Shown here piece after piece: positions 1 to 11,175 of a stretch of 64,000 bases of DNA. The stretch's first letter is position 1; every line of letters starts with the position of its first letter. A program made the position numbers and the translations under genes. Source of the DNA: Prinsepia uniflora (lineage: Eukaryota; Streptophyta; Magnoliopsida; Rosales; Rosaceae). Where the stretch lies: assembly GCA_032719365.1 (NCBI GenBank), contig CM064873.1, forward strand, positions 6,358,501 through 6,422,500, written 5' to 3'. Below the pieces are notes generated by a model. The model searched no databases and was not told where the DNA came from. It saw only the letters and a program-made list of their open reading frames with translations.

Positions 1-393
1 GATATTCGGTTTCTTGATTTGTTGAGGACTATGAGTTCTTCATCTCACTGTTTTGCATTTCATTTTGTTTTATTAGTTTGATTTGGTTTTGTTTTCATTG
101 ATTCACGTTGAAGTAAAAATTATATTATTTTATACATATATGGTATTTAATCTTGTTCAAATATTTTTGTTTCCTGTAGATTTATTTGAGATATGTTGTC
201 ATTCTTAAGGTATTTATTGCCCCAGGTCTTCATAGAAATAATGCATTTAGAAGTAACTGAGAATTTGGAAAGTAAATTATTTTTCGGATCTGTTACTAGG
301 TAAATTCAGTAGGTTAATTGGATTTGTGATGGAAATTATTTTTGGGATGTGTTATTAGTCAATCCCAGTAAGTTAATTGGATTTGTGTTGAAA
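1..393. other. AT-rich sequence, no gene recognised
   Basis: T-rich on the plus strand, with no coding frame I can defend. A short imperfect repeat with the core TAGGTAAATTCAGTAGGTTA (about 296-316) and GTCAATCCCAGTAAGTTAAT (about 358-377) occurs twice, each followed by TGGATTTGTG. It may be intron or flank of the decayed gene fragment that follows. Confidence 0.4.
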
Positions 394-603
394 ATGCAGA
401 TTGTTGAAAATGATAGGTTGAGGAATGGGGATAGAGAAACATTGGCACCATTCAGGTAGATAGCTCGAACAACCAAGACTAGTGTTCCATCCCCATTTGA
501 GTCAATAATGAAGGAGATTCAAGGGAATCAGTCAAGACCTTTGGTGAAGGAGGTATGCCCTACATGTGGAAACCATGACTCCAATGAGTGCACTTGGATG
601 ATG
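394..603 (+). pseudogene. Decayed gene fragment with zinc-ribbon-like cysteines
   Basis: A frame opening with ATG at 394 reads as ordinary protein rather than repeat, but TAG at 457-459 interrupts it and it ends in TAG at 601-603. The second part has a CPTCGN...C-x-W pattern: two Cys two residues apart, then His and another Cys, like a small zinc-binding knuckle. Just after the stop, a shifted frame reads TDVFARIPF, which could be its continuation past a frameshift. I do not recognise the family. It is more likely a truncated or captured plant gene piece than a functional gene. No promoter or clear splice sites were identified. Confidence 0.35.
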
Positions 604-1000
604 TAGGCATGAACTGATGTCTTTGCAAGAATTCCATTTCTTGCTATTACATTTCATTATCTGCTTTAAATTATCCATACATGCCTTTTATTGCCACCGG
701 TATGGTTAGAGTTGGCTTATAACTAGCTTGTTCTTTCATTTTCTTGTTGGTCCTGCTCCTATTCACTTTGTCAAATGCAAGATGTGAAATAGAACATAAA
801 TAGTGCTACACTAGTTGTAGGTGGATATGAGCATCTAAGGAACAAAAATAACGTTATATTTGTTCCAAAGCAGTTGCAAAGGATGCCATGAAATTAGTTG
901 CTGGTCCTTTGTATAAATTAGGTTGCTGGTTCTTTATATGTGTTCTTTCTTGTGTTGCATAATATTATGTATTGTATTAGTTAAAATTGAATTCATGTAC

Positions 1001-1044
<44 letters not shown>

Positions 1045-1189
1045 CCTTTGGATGAATTTGGTTCAAAGATTTTTCTTATTTTGAAAGAATTTATATATGT
1101 GACTCAAGTAATTTGTTATATAATTCGAATTATGGAATATAACAATAGGTTCAAAATTACCCTTATCACAAGTAACATAGACAACACTT
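604..1189. other. AT-rich spacer with an (AT)n microsatellite
   Basis: No gene recognised. An uninterrupted AT dinucleotide run lies at about 1005-1039. The rest is A/T-rich and carries stops in all frames. Confidence 0.6.
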
Positions 1190-1520
1190 TTTTTTTTTTT
1201 TCATTTTAGACGACAGTTAAAAATTGTTGTCTATGATGTAATCAGACAACAATTTATATATATATATATATATTAGGTGACGGTAAAAACAGTCGTCTGA
1301 TTACATTTTAGACGACAGTTCTTATATACTAGGTGACATCAAAAAACTGTTGTCTAAAACTTAATCAGACGACATTTTTTTAGAAAAACTGTCGTCTGAT
1401 TGGAATTTAGATGACAAAAAAAAACTATCGTCTGATGTATTTCAAATAGACGTCACTCAAATAGACGTTGCTTTTCAAGGCATTCAGACGGTATTTTTTC
1501 TGTCGTCTAGGGGCTTTTTT
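1190..1520. repeat. CACTA-type subterminal repeat cluster (GACGACAGTT / AACTGTCGTC)
   Basis: About a dozen degenerate copies of a motif around GACGACAGTT and its complement AACTGTCGTCTGA occur in both orientations within 330 bp, with an AT run in the middle. Dense short repeats in both directions are typical of the subterminal regions of plant CACTA (En/Spm-like) transposons. No CACTACAAG terminus is visible beside it, so the assignment is by pattern only. The cluster runs directly into a Copia RNase H fragment, so it is part of a chimeric, decayed repeat. Confidence 0.45.
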
Positions 1521-1625
1521 GGCATAGTGTCCATGTTTGCACCAAGCATGTTGAGATAGATGCTCACTTCATTCGTGAGCGTGTTCAGGCCAGATCTCTC
1601 TGCTTGGCTCATGTCCCGTCCAATG
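1441..1625 (+). repeat. Direct repeat, copy 1 (CACTA-like motif joined to Copia RNase H)
   Basis: About 185 bp beginning TTCAAATAGACGTCACTCA and ending CCCGTCCAATG. It recurs with few changes at 2685-2870. Both copies contain the same junction between a GTCGTCTAGGGGC motif and Copia RNase H coding sequence, so the junction predates the duplication. Confidence 0.8.
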
Positions 1626-1738
1626 ACCAGCTTGCCGATATGATGACCCACGACCTCCACACTCCGCAATTTGAATTCTTTTGCCACAATCTCATGCTTC
1701 GCAGGACTCGTTTGAGATCGAGGTTGGGGGCACGATAA
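1523..1738 (+). pseudogene. Copia RNase H C-terminal fragment
   Basis: The frame starting at 1523 reads the carboxy end of a Ty1/Copia polyprotein. It shows the TKHVEIDAHFIRERV block, then AHVPSNDQLADMMT (the usual VPSxDQLADxxTK motif), then an LRRTRLRSRLG tail and a TAA at 1736-1738. In the family this region closes the RNase H domain just before the 3' LTR. Upstream Copia sequence is missing and the piece is fused to CACTA-type repeats, so it is a dead fragment. No 3' LTR was identified downstream. Confidence 0.8.
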
Positions 1739-2684
1739 CAAATAGGAATTCATTATACATGTTAGGTGACAACGCCCAAATTACGTATCAAATTAAACAC
1801 GTAATTTGAGTGTTATGCAATTTAAATCCTTTTTGTGTAGATGTAGTATTGGTAAATTGGGATCGTTCTTAACCGGGGAAATTAGGGAATATTAATAATG
1901 TGTTAGTGGGAAAGAATAATGAATAAATTAATTAATTAAAGAATTAAATATTAAAAGAATTAAATAATCAAAGAATTAAATAATCAAAGTATCAATAAAT
2001 TAAAGAATAGAGGAATAAGAGAATAAAGAATTAATAAATTAACGAATTAATGAATTAAGGAATAAAAGAATAAAAGAATAAAGAATTAAATGAGGGGTTT
2101 TGAGGGAATGTAATCATACAAATACAAGTAAAAATATAGATGAACTAATTCTATTTCTACTCTAATTTATGTACAAGTAGACTTCCCTTAAACACAAACT
2201 TCACAAACACATTAACAATTGCATAAATTCGAATCAATCACGAAATCATACCTTCACAAACTCATATTTCTTCATATATTTTTCATATTATAAATACACC
2301 GAACAACGGATTTTTACTTATAATACGATTATCTTAAGTTTGTGATTTAATGCGCCGAACAACGGTCATACATTAAATCTCTTCAACTCTACTCTAAATG
2401 CCCCGAACAGCGGATCAACATTTGGTTTCGAAATGAAGGTTAAGCTTTAGAATGTAAGAAGTAAATGATTTTTAGAAAGTAAAACACATGGAGATTGTAT
2501 TCAATTTTTACAAAAGATAGGAAGGAAAAATCAATACATATATTGCATTATAATTAGAACCAATAACAAATAAAAGAGTTTAAGAGGATGGAGAGCAAAT
2601 GTTACACTTTTCAGAATGGATGAGAACAATGGATTGTTTTTCACGAGGAACACCGAACAGCGGCTGGAACCTTGTGTTACACTT
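1739..2684. other. AT-rich spacer with short repeats
   Basis: No gene recognised. About 1920-2095 is a low-complexity stretch of degenerate GAATTAA/AATAAAGAATTAA units. An 11-bp motif CCGAACARCGG occurs four times in the region, at 2299-2309, 2355-2365, 2403-2413 and 2653-2663. Confidence 0.5.
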
Positions 2685-2870
2685 TTCAAATAGACGTCAC
2701 TCACATAGACGTTGCTTTTCAGGGCATTTAGACGATACTTTTTTATGTCGTCTAGGGGCTTTTTTGGCATAGTGTCCATGTTTGCACCAAGCATGTTGAG
2801 ATAGATGCTCACTTCATTCGTGAGCGTGTTCAGGCCAGATCTCCCTGCTTGGCTCATGTCCCGTCCAATG
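2685..2870 (+). repeat. Direct repeat, copy 2 (CACTA-like motif joined to Copia RNase H)
   Basis: Second copy of the 1441-1625 repeat, in the same orientation. It stops abruptly after CCGTCCAATG, where copy 1 continues for about another 110 bp of Copia coding sequence. Confidence 0.8.
2768..2870 (+). pseudogene. Truncated second copy of the Copia RNase H fragment
   Basis: Repeats the HVEIDAHFIRERV...AHVPSN part of the fragment at 1523-1738 and is cut before the QLADMMT motif. It is non-functional. Confidence 0.75.
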
Positions 2871-2997
2871 ATTTTAACATTACTTTTTATTTTTATTTTT
2901 TTAGTTTGAACCATGGATAAAATAAATCTCACAATTTAACCATTTTATTTTTAGAGTTCATTCCAAAATTATTATTCCTATAAAAATGAACGATATG

Positions 2998-3036
<39 letters not shown>

Positions 3037-4106
3037 AATATCAGTTAAACCGTTTTATGTTTAGGGTTCATTCCAAGATTATTACGATATGTTATATTGT
3101 AATCAGTTAATCAAGTGGAGCTTAATAAAGATTTAGCGTTGTTTATGATATTGACTAGTTAATTAGTTAGCACATTTCGCTTGAGCACAATTATATAAAT
3201 ATATATCCCTATCTTACCGTTTATTATTTAAATTAAAATAAAGGGGAATCACAACAGCTGAGATTTCTAGAAGAAAAACAAAAAAATCCTCCATCCATAT
3301 CCATCTCACATTTAATCCAACAACCACCAATTATTCTTCCCTGATCGATCGTTATCAAAACAATACTTTATAGTTAATATTCCGTACAGTTTGCAACTGA
3401 AATTGAATGCGAAGTATTTATTAAGTTGAGCTTTCTATTGGGGGTTTTCGTAGGAGTAAAGGCTAGTTAAGTGGCTCACTCAATTGTTTGATAATTTCAC
3501 ATTGGTATTGATGGATATATTTCACATTAGTTTAGCTCTTTTCTTTTTGTTTTTTATGGGCGCTCTTTCAAATTTTAAGCCGAGAATTCGTTACTGTTAA
3601 TTTAAAAATCTATCTTAACATAATGCTAATTAATCGCTCATTAAAGCTCACTAAAAACAAAATAATAATTTATTGGTACCATTCATTTTTTTAGATCGTT
3701 GTTTATAACCATTCGTCCAATTTTTTTTTTTAAAAAATAATTAATCCAAAATATATTACAATAAAAAAATAGACATATAAGAAAAAAATTGATAAAAATC
3801 CAATATTTTGGATAACACAATAAAAAGAGTTCACCATAATAATCCAACAGTTAATTAAACTCTCCTTTTCGAAAACATGTTCTTTTCATTTTACTGTATA
3901 CACTAATTATATATAGTACTCTCTGTGTACGTGGATTAATTAATTTTTTAGGTTGGTCCTCAAAGTTGGGGGATGAACTTAATAAAAGATTAAAAAGATC
4001 GGACTTTGGACTTTTCAAAGCGTGCAGCTTTCAATTTTCATTTTGTTTACACTTGAATTACACCCAAATGAATATTGAATGTCACGTAGATGATCGACTT
4101 GTCTTC
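2871..4106. other. AT-rich 5' flank of the beta-glucosidase gene
   Basis: No coding sequence recognised. A (TA)n run lies at about 2999-3032. The last several hundred bases are the likely promoter region of the gene starting at 4194. I cannot name transcription-factor sites in it with confidence. Confidence 0.5.
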
Positions 4107-4114
4107 TATATAAA
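4107..4114 (+). promoter_or_regulatory. TATA box of the beta-glucosidase gene
   Basis: TATATAAA followed by GG, 87 bp upstream of the ATG at 4194. This is the only good TATA box at a suitable distance. It would place transcription start near 4140 and leave a 5' leader of about 55 nt. Confidence 0.6.
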
Positions 4115-4193
4115 GGCCATGCAGTTGCCAAGAAGAGGCCACCAAAAACCTAGCAATTAAGCTCGAGTGCTACTCCGAGTGAACTAAACAACA

Positions 4194-4948
4194 ATGGCAA
4201 CAATGCAGCAATTAGGGTTTCTTTTGCTGCTTCTATTTGGGTATGCATTCAGCAACACCAAAGCTGATTCTCAGTGCAATAGGACTGACAGATCCATCAA
4301 CAGAAACAGTTTCCCAAAAGGTTTCATATTTGGCACAGCTTCATCAGCTTACCAGGTTCCTTCCCTATCTTTTCAGCTGGGAATTGATTCATTAATTAAT
4401 TACCCCCCCTTAATTGACCTAGGTTTTATTAATTTTTACTGTCGGATCAGAGCTAATATTGGGTTGATAATTAAGCACCCATATATTCAGGCCATGAATT
4501 AATAATGTATATATATATGGACATTATGAATTTGATTATGATTGATTTTATCCTCATTCTGTAGTTTGTACGTTGATCTGTATGAATATATGTATATGTT
4601 TCAGTATGAAGGTGCTGCTTTCGAATATGGTAGAGGACCAAGCATTTGGGATGTCTACTCCCACCAGCATCCAGGTCTGTCTACTAATATTCATCAAACA
4701 ATACGCCCGTGATTCGGTTGGTAAACTTACTGGATTTGCGATTAGATAGCATAGATTGGGATACTAATTAATACCAATTAAATGTCTTCAAAAAATCAAT
4801 TTCTACACTGTCATATTACGAATCCTTCAAATGGGTGGTGTACTCACCTAATAAAGTCCACAAACCATATATGATTCACTGGTTAATTAAACTATGCAGT
4901 AATAAAAAGCAAATTCCTTTTATGGTGATTTTGGTAGAAAATTAATGA

Positions 4949-4985
<37 letters not shown>

Positions 4986-7900
4986 TACCGGCCTATATAT
5001 AGTTTTCCAGCTTGAATAACCGAGACAATTGGCTGTACATGAAGAGTATGGAGTGATCAATCTCGTGCTATACATGATGACCATATATATGGGTTTTCCT
5101 CCTAATTATAAAATCGATACTTTTAAAATAAAACTTAATACGATTGCAAGACTAATAAATTATTGACATTACGAGCGAGACATCCATCCATATTGAACTT
5201 GTATATATGTATAGTTAGCAAAATCACAGTATAACCATATATATAGCAAAGGAATATACAGCAAAACAATGAATTGTTATTGTCTGTGTCCAATCTTCAA
5301 GTTTTTTTCCCTTCTAAGATTTTATATATAGCTTTAATTTTTCCCTTCTTATAAATATTTAAATATTTTTTCAATTTTAACCCTTTATATAAATATATAT
5401 ATATATGATTTATAATATGTATATATACTTGGGGTCTGTACATGCATATTTATAATTGTTTAAATGGTGAAATCATATATGCATGCAGAAAGGATTTCGG
5501 ACAGGAGCAATGGAGATATCGCAATTGATCAATACCACCGCTATCCGGTTCTAGATTACATCACAAAATTTTATTTAGACCTTATCTTTTTCATTTATAC
5601 ATAGAAAACTTATGTGTATTTTTTGTGTCATTATTATGATTACTACAGAAAGATGTGAAGATCATGGATAATTTGGGGTTTGATGCGTATAGGTTTTCCA
5701 TTTCATGGTCCAGAGTGATACCAAGTAAGTTTATTAGAACCAATCACTTAATTGGAAATTATTGCTCGCATTTAGAAAAAGTACATATGCATTTTTTTTT
5801 CCAGTGAAAAAACAAAAAAAAGAACGGAAAAGATGCATAAGCGATTTCTTATAATTAATGTGGTAATGACAATTTCGTAAATTAACCTGTTTTAATTCAT
5901 AGATTTTCTTATTATTTAATGGATTGTTTTATTTATTCTAATTATTATAGATGGAACGCTAAGTGGAGGCATTAATAAAGAAGGAATCAAGTTCTACAAC
6001 GATCTCATAAATGACCTCCTAAGCAACGGTGATTACATTATCTACCTACTGTCACTATATATTTACCATTATACAGACACATAATAACTCTATGAATTTT
6101 CCTTCATTATATATGTATATAAAGGTTTGAAGCCAATTGTAACACTCTTTCACTGGGACGTTCCCCAAGCTTTAGAAGACGAATTTGGTGGTTTCCTAAG
6201 CAATCGTATTGTGTAAGTGAGAAAACTATATTGTTCCCATTTTATTTTGATTATCAAAATAATTAAAGAAATATATAACAAATATATTTTGAAACGTGTA
6301 TACCTGCAGTGAACACTTTACAGATTTTGTTGACCTTTGTTTTTGGAAATTTGGTGATCGAGTAAAACATTGGATTACATTGAATGAGCCAAATACCTTT
6401 ACAACAAATGGTTATGCACTCGGGTCCATGGCACCTGGACGTTGCTCTGCTTGGCAAAACCTAGATTGCCTTGGTGGTGATTCATCGGTTGAACCATATT
6501 TGATAGCACACAATTTGATCCTTTCTCATTTAGCTGCTGCCAGATTATACAAAGATAAATATCAGGTTTAATATATTATTACTATTTACTTTGTAATTAG
6601 AGAATTTTATATGAGTGACCATTATTGAATTTTTTTTTCTTTTAAGAGAGAACTTTTTATACTGAGATAAATAAAAACAACACTTATTTCTTACTTTAAA
6701 TCAGTATCTTTAATTTTTTTTTCCCTCAGGCATGTCAAAATGGTTCGATCGGAATAACAGTGGTTTCATTCTGGTTTGAGCCTACTTCAAATAAAACTGA
6801 AGATAAAAAAGCTGCTTCACGAGCCATAGATTTTATGTTTGGATGGCAAGTATCTGTTCTATTAATTAATTATATATAAATAAAAGATATTGTATTGTTA
6901 GTGCTTAACTAAGCTAATAACACGTTCCTTAAATTTATAATTTATAGTTATATGTATATATACTTGATATAATTCCATGAGTTGATGATCGCAATTTCAT
7001 ATTTTAATTTGTAGGTTTATGGATCCAGTAACAAAGGGTGACTATCCAGCAAGCATGCGAGAATATGTTGGCAAACGATTACCACATTTCACGAAAGAAG
7101 AATCCAAATTGCTAAATGGATCATGTGATTTTCTGGGGTTAAATTATTATACTGGTAGATATGCAAGCAATATTCCACGAAAGATATGCTCTGAGCAACC
7201 TCCAAGCTATGTAACAGATTCTTGCGTTAACGCTACCAGTGAGTACAACTTAATTCAAAATGTAATTAGTTGCAGAGATTAATTACTTGTAGAATAATTA
7301 ACTAAATTCTAATATTGTTCATTTTCACATTTGTTTGCCAGCGGAACTTAATGGAGTTCCCATTGGTCCAAAGGTACACATCAAGCAATTAGCTAAAGAG
7401 CCTGAAGTTACTAGAATGTGCAATATTATAAATAAATGAATATATATATATATATATAATGTTTTCACATAATTAAAAATGTAACTTTTAATAATTTTGT
7501 TCAATAATCATCATTATTTTAAGTTGCAGGCTGGTACAGACTGGTTGTATGTTTATCCAGTTGGAATATACAAATTTCTACTCTACACAAAAACCAAGTA
7601 TAACAATCCAATAATTTACATTACAGGAAATGGTAAATCCGAATTTATTCTAAATGCATATGAATTCCGTTGTATAGACAAAAAAAAGTGTAATTAAGTG
7701 AATATGATATTTCAGGTGTTGGTTATTTGAATATACCTGGTCAACCACTCAAGAAGGCTCTTAAGGATATAGATAGAATTGACTACTACCGTCATCATCT
7801 ACGTTACGTCCAAGAAGCAATCGTGTAAGTGCTTATTATGAACAAGCTCATTAAGGTTCTATGTTGGCTATGTAATTATTATACTGTCAACATTCTGATT

Positions 7901-8158
7901 TTTTTTTTCTTTTTTTGCAGAAAAAATAATACTAGAGTGAAGGGTTATTTTGCTTGGTCACTGTTTGACAACTATGAATGGAATGATGGATACAGTGTTC
8001 GATTTGGTATCATTTATATAGATTACATAAATGGATTGAAAAGGCACTTAAAGCTCTCAGCAAGATGGTTCGAACGTTTCCTCAAGAAAAAACCAAAAAG
8101 TATCGAAGAAATTCGACCATTTGTGTCTGGTACTGCAGACTCCAAATCTATGTATTAG
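4194..8158 (+). CDS. GH1 beta-glucosidase, 13 exons, nucleophile Glu replaced by Gly
   Basis: Family members hydrolyse beta-glucosides of secondary metabolites, such as cyanogenic glucosides, in the secretory or vacuolar system. Exons: 4194-4355, 4605-4674, 5489-5547, 5649-5724, 5951-6028, 6125-6212, 6310-6565, 6730-6845, 7015-7238, 7342-7373, 7530-7632, 7716-7824, 7921-8158. They join in frame to 536 residues, normal for plant GH1. All introns are GT-AG except the eighth (GC-AG). Residues 1-24 form a signal peptide. The (F/Y)xFGTASSAYQ block, the acid/base motif TLNEP (Glu204), HWDVPQAL and the glycone-pocket motif NYEW are present. The nucleophile motif, normally ITENG, reads ITGNG (GGA at 7626-7628, residue 420). 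By family knowledge this should abolish normal hydrolysis, although the frame and splice sites are otherwise intact. The sequence resembles prunasin/amygdalin-hydrolase-type enzymes, but substrate cannot be told from sequence. It could be an allele error, a recent null or a pseudoenzyme. Confidence 0.93.
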
Positions 8159-8539
8159 ATCCGAATCCTAATTAAGAAATTATGTGACTGTGATTCATGG
8201 GTTATTGTATAATATCTTATTGTGTAAAATAAGGAAACTTAATTGTGACTGCTTGTAAGTTGTAACCCTACTCCTATATATGGAGTCTATTAATAAGAAA
8301 GAATCGACATATTGTCTAAATTCCTTAATTTGTCGCTTGCATGTTTTTACTTACCTTTTTATTTGAAAAAAAATAAATGACTTGAACAATTAATGCTTAC
8401 CAAAATATTATACCGACTTGTAATATATACAACATTTACTTTTTTTTTTGTAGTTGAAATAAATTGGCTAAATTGTATTACAAATTATTTATGCCAGATA
8501 GATTAGTCTCCATACTGTTTGCTAATATGGCTTGGAGGC
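8159..8539. other. 3' flank of the beta-glucosidase gene
   Basis: AT-rich 3' untranslated region and spacer. Possible polyadenylation signals are AAAATAAGG near 8226 and AATAAGAAAG near 8291. No other gene is visible before the Copia element begins. Confidence 0.4.
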
Positions 8540-8774
8540 TACCAAATTAGTTATGACAACTGTAGGGCATCTGTCAAGTAAGTTAGTCTTCAATTAAGAG
8601 GTTAGAAGATTGTTAGATGATGGTGCTGTCAAATATACAGTATATAATTGTGAAGTGTGTGTAAAATCATTAAGTGAATGAGTTAGAATTTAGTCATTTT
8701 CTCTCAATTTTCTCCCCTCCACTAAAATCCTAATCCCTCTTCTTATTCTTTCCCTAACTCCATTACTGATTCCA
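8540..8774 (+). repeat. Putative 3' part of the Copia 5' LTR
   Basis: Sequence immediately before the primer-binding site, ending in CA (TTACTGATTCCA) at 8774 as LTRs do. It includes a pyrimidine-rich stretch at about 8695-8760, common in LTR R/U5 regions. There is no second copy to align with, so the start is a guess. Confidence 0.4.
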
Positions 8775-8777
8775 AGA

Positions 8778-8789
8778 TGGTATCAGAGC
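8778..8789 (+). other. Copia primer-binding site
   Basis: TGGTATCAGAGC, complementary to the 3' end of plant initiator-Met tRNA, 3 bp after the putative LTR end. It fixes the orientation of the Copia element as plus. Confidence 0.9.
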
Positions 8790-9069
8790 ATAATGCTCGT
8801 TGTTGCTGCTTCTAGTTTTTTTGTGTGATTGCATTGAATATCTCCGGTGAAGTGCAATCAAGTTACGACTTTGTGTCTCTCCTTCAATCTTCGTTTTCTT
8901 CCTCGATTTCTCTTCTTCTTGATCTTCTGCAATTTTTGCTTCTTGGCCGTCTACAGATTAGAGCTATGCACGATTGCTCTCTTGAGATAAGTGTTCTCTG
9001 CTTTTCTTTCTAGCCTATCGAGTACGTGTGATTTGTGAAATCTCCTGATTCTTTCTCATAGCTGCTAGT

Positions 9070-9918
9070 ATGGATCTTCTTAAGAATGTTACGAATTTTA
9101 TGTCAATCAAACTTGATGACACAAACTATGTGTCTCGGAGTGTCAAGATCCAACGTCTACTTAAAAGGATATCATATTTTTGGTCATCTTGATGGTACTG
9201 ATCCTTGTCCAGAGTCCACTGATGAATCTTTCAAATGCTAGATTGATGTTGATGCTGGATTATTGAATGTGTTAATCGTAACTATATATGAGGACGCATT
9301 TACATAAATTATGAATTTTGAAACCTCTAGGGAAGCTTGGCTTACACTGCAAGAACGATTCTCGTCGTTTTCTGAAGCGAATCTCATGCTGCTACGTACT
9401 AATCTTCAATCCTTACAAAAAGGTTCAAATTCAATCGAGATTTTCTTGAGCAAAATCAGGTCTTCCAGAAAAAGGCTAGCAAGTATAGGACTTGTTGTAT
9501 CCGATAAAGATGTCATCTTGATCGTGCTCAATGGATTGCCATCAGATTACCATCCGTTCAAATCCCATATCCATGCTAGACATGTACCTGTCACTCTTTC
9601 TGAGCTCAGAACTATTTTGTTGGCTAAAGAGGCTAACCTTACCAAAGTTGTGACACAGCAACCATCTCCAATGTCCCTGCTTACTGCCATGGCTACCAAG
9701 GATGGTACTAATGCTCAAGTCTCTTGCAACCATAATTCATCCTCATACACTAGTAATGGTTGGAACTCAGTTCTAACTGGCAATGTTGAGGCAACAACAA
9801 CTATAACAATAATTGGAATAAGAATCATGGTCGTGGAAGGAATGGTAGAGAAAGATTGAATAACAACTGGAATTGGACTAATGGCTAGAACAACAGCAGA
9901 GGAAATCGTGGTGGTGGA
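9070..9918 (+). pseudogene. Copia gag, decayed
   Basis: Starts at ATG 9070 (MDLLKNVTNFMSIKLDDTNY, the usual Copia gag opening). It shifts frame near 9165 (the HIFGHLDGTDPCPES block is in another frame), has stops near 9238 and 9304, then runs openly from 9311. The open part carries the REAWLTLQERFSSFSEA and LNGLPSDYHPFK motifs of the UBN2/retrotransposon gag family, which forms virus-like particles. The C-terminal Asn/Gly-rich part is cut by the Gypsy-type insertion and resumes at 19459. It is not expected to be functional. Confidence 0.85.
9914..9918. other. Target-site duplication, left (GTGGA)
   Basis: Five bases matching 19454-19458 exactly; typical length for LTR elements. Confidence 0.9.
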
Positions 9919-10524
9919 TGACAGGACCCATCCCAATCCCCCCGGGATTACCGTGGAATGTGCCCTGCTCCCATCCAACAAGGGGTGTCAGACAAGGGAT
10001 AACCAACAGTCACTGCCCAAATGGGGCTTCCAGAGTGCGCAAGGATCGATGGAGGAGGCGTGCAATGTCCCAGTCTCTGCTGCAGTCGCATCCGTGATCA
10101 ACCTGAAGGGCATTAAAAACCAAAAGCTGTGAGTGGACGATAATCATTAAGTTTAGTAAACACAGTTATAAGACATTTATGCCCTCCAATAAAAATGTAT
10201 GCATGCCACGAAAACCAGTAACCAAAACGTTTGTCCAACCAAGCCATTAGGGCCTTAGCCCAAAAATCGTTAACTTAAAACCAAGTGTGGGAACTCAGCC
10301 CAAAACTGTGGAATACCACCACCAGACATATTAAAACCATGTGGGCCACCGCCCAAAGCCATAAATATAAATCCATGAATCCAAAACCATTTAGGGTCCC
10401 CGACCCGACATACCATTTCATAACCAATAATCCATTTTTACCATATAACACATATCCAACCGATAAGCCATTTTATAGATTCATTAATCCATATTTACCA
10501 TTACCATCACCAGCATCCCTGATG

Positions 10525-10655
10525 CTTAGCGTCCCAGACGCTTGACGTCCCTGACGTCATATCTCACGGTATAATAAGCTACGCGTGGTGCCCGAGGTCT
10601 CTCCGGGTCCATATCTCTGACATCATAGATGTCTGACGTCCCTGACGTCAATCAT
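10525..10655. promoter_or_regulatory. GACGTC / TGACGTCA cluster in the LTR
   Basis: Two perfect TGACGTCA palindromes (10552-10559 and 10643-10650), each preceded by a TGACGTCCC half. This is the CRE-like/ACGT-core site bound by plant bZIP (TGA-type) factors. The arrangement is repeated at 16903-16910 and 16994-17001 in the other LTR. Regulatory function is inferred from motif knowledge. Confidence 0.4.
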
Positions 10656-10914
10656 ATCAATCCTGCTCCTGAGTCATCATACGGTCCGGCTGCTCCGTAC
10701 AATGACCCCTCGCAGGAAATGCACCGTGACATCCCCAATGTCCCAGACATCTGGAGGAGACCATCATATATCCTTGTATCCAGATGGTATATGGAAAACA
10801 GCTTTATTAAATCATTTCACAACATTACAATGGGCCCTTGCCCGAAATCTCCATAAAATATTACAATTCCATGTAGGGTCCCTGACCCGAAATCATATTT
10901 ATTAAACAAAGGGT

Positions 10915-11175
10915 CCCAGACCCGAAATCACATTTATAACCCAATTGGGCCCCATGCCCGATTTTGTAAACCACTGGGCCCACGACCCGATTTCGTAAAT
11001 CAACTGGGCCCCTGGCCCGATAACATCACTCGAATGGGTCTTAGCCCGTTTTCATAAACAACTGGGCCCCTGGCCCGATTTCATAAAGCAACTGGGCCCC
11101 GACCCGATTTCATTAACACAAATGAACTCCAAGTCCGAGGTTTCCAAACTAATTGGGCCTCAAGCCCGAGTTCAT
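10915..11175. repeat. TGGGCCC...CCCGA tandem block in the LTR
   Basis: Seven or eight degenerate units of about 30-35 bp, each built as ACTGGGCCCN(4-8)CCCGATTTCATAA. The same block appears at about 17260-17525 and, in reverse, at about 62285-62560. Confidence 0.8.

Noticed and set aside
8778..8789. tRNA-Met-like sequence
   Set aside because: Only the 12-base primer-binding complement is present, here and at 16256 and 63720; there is no tRNA gene.
10915..11175. CRISPR-like spaced repeats
   Set aside because: The units are degenerate with no unique spacers, and this is a plant LTR.
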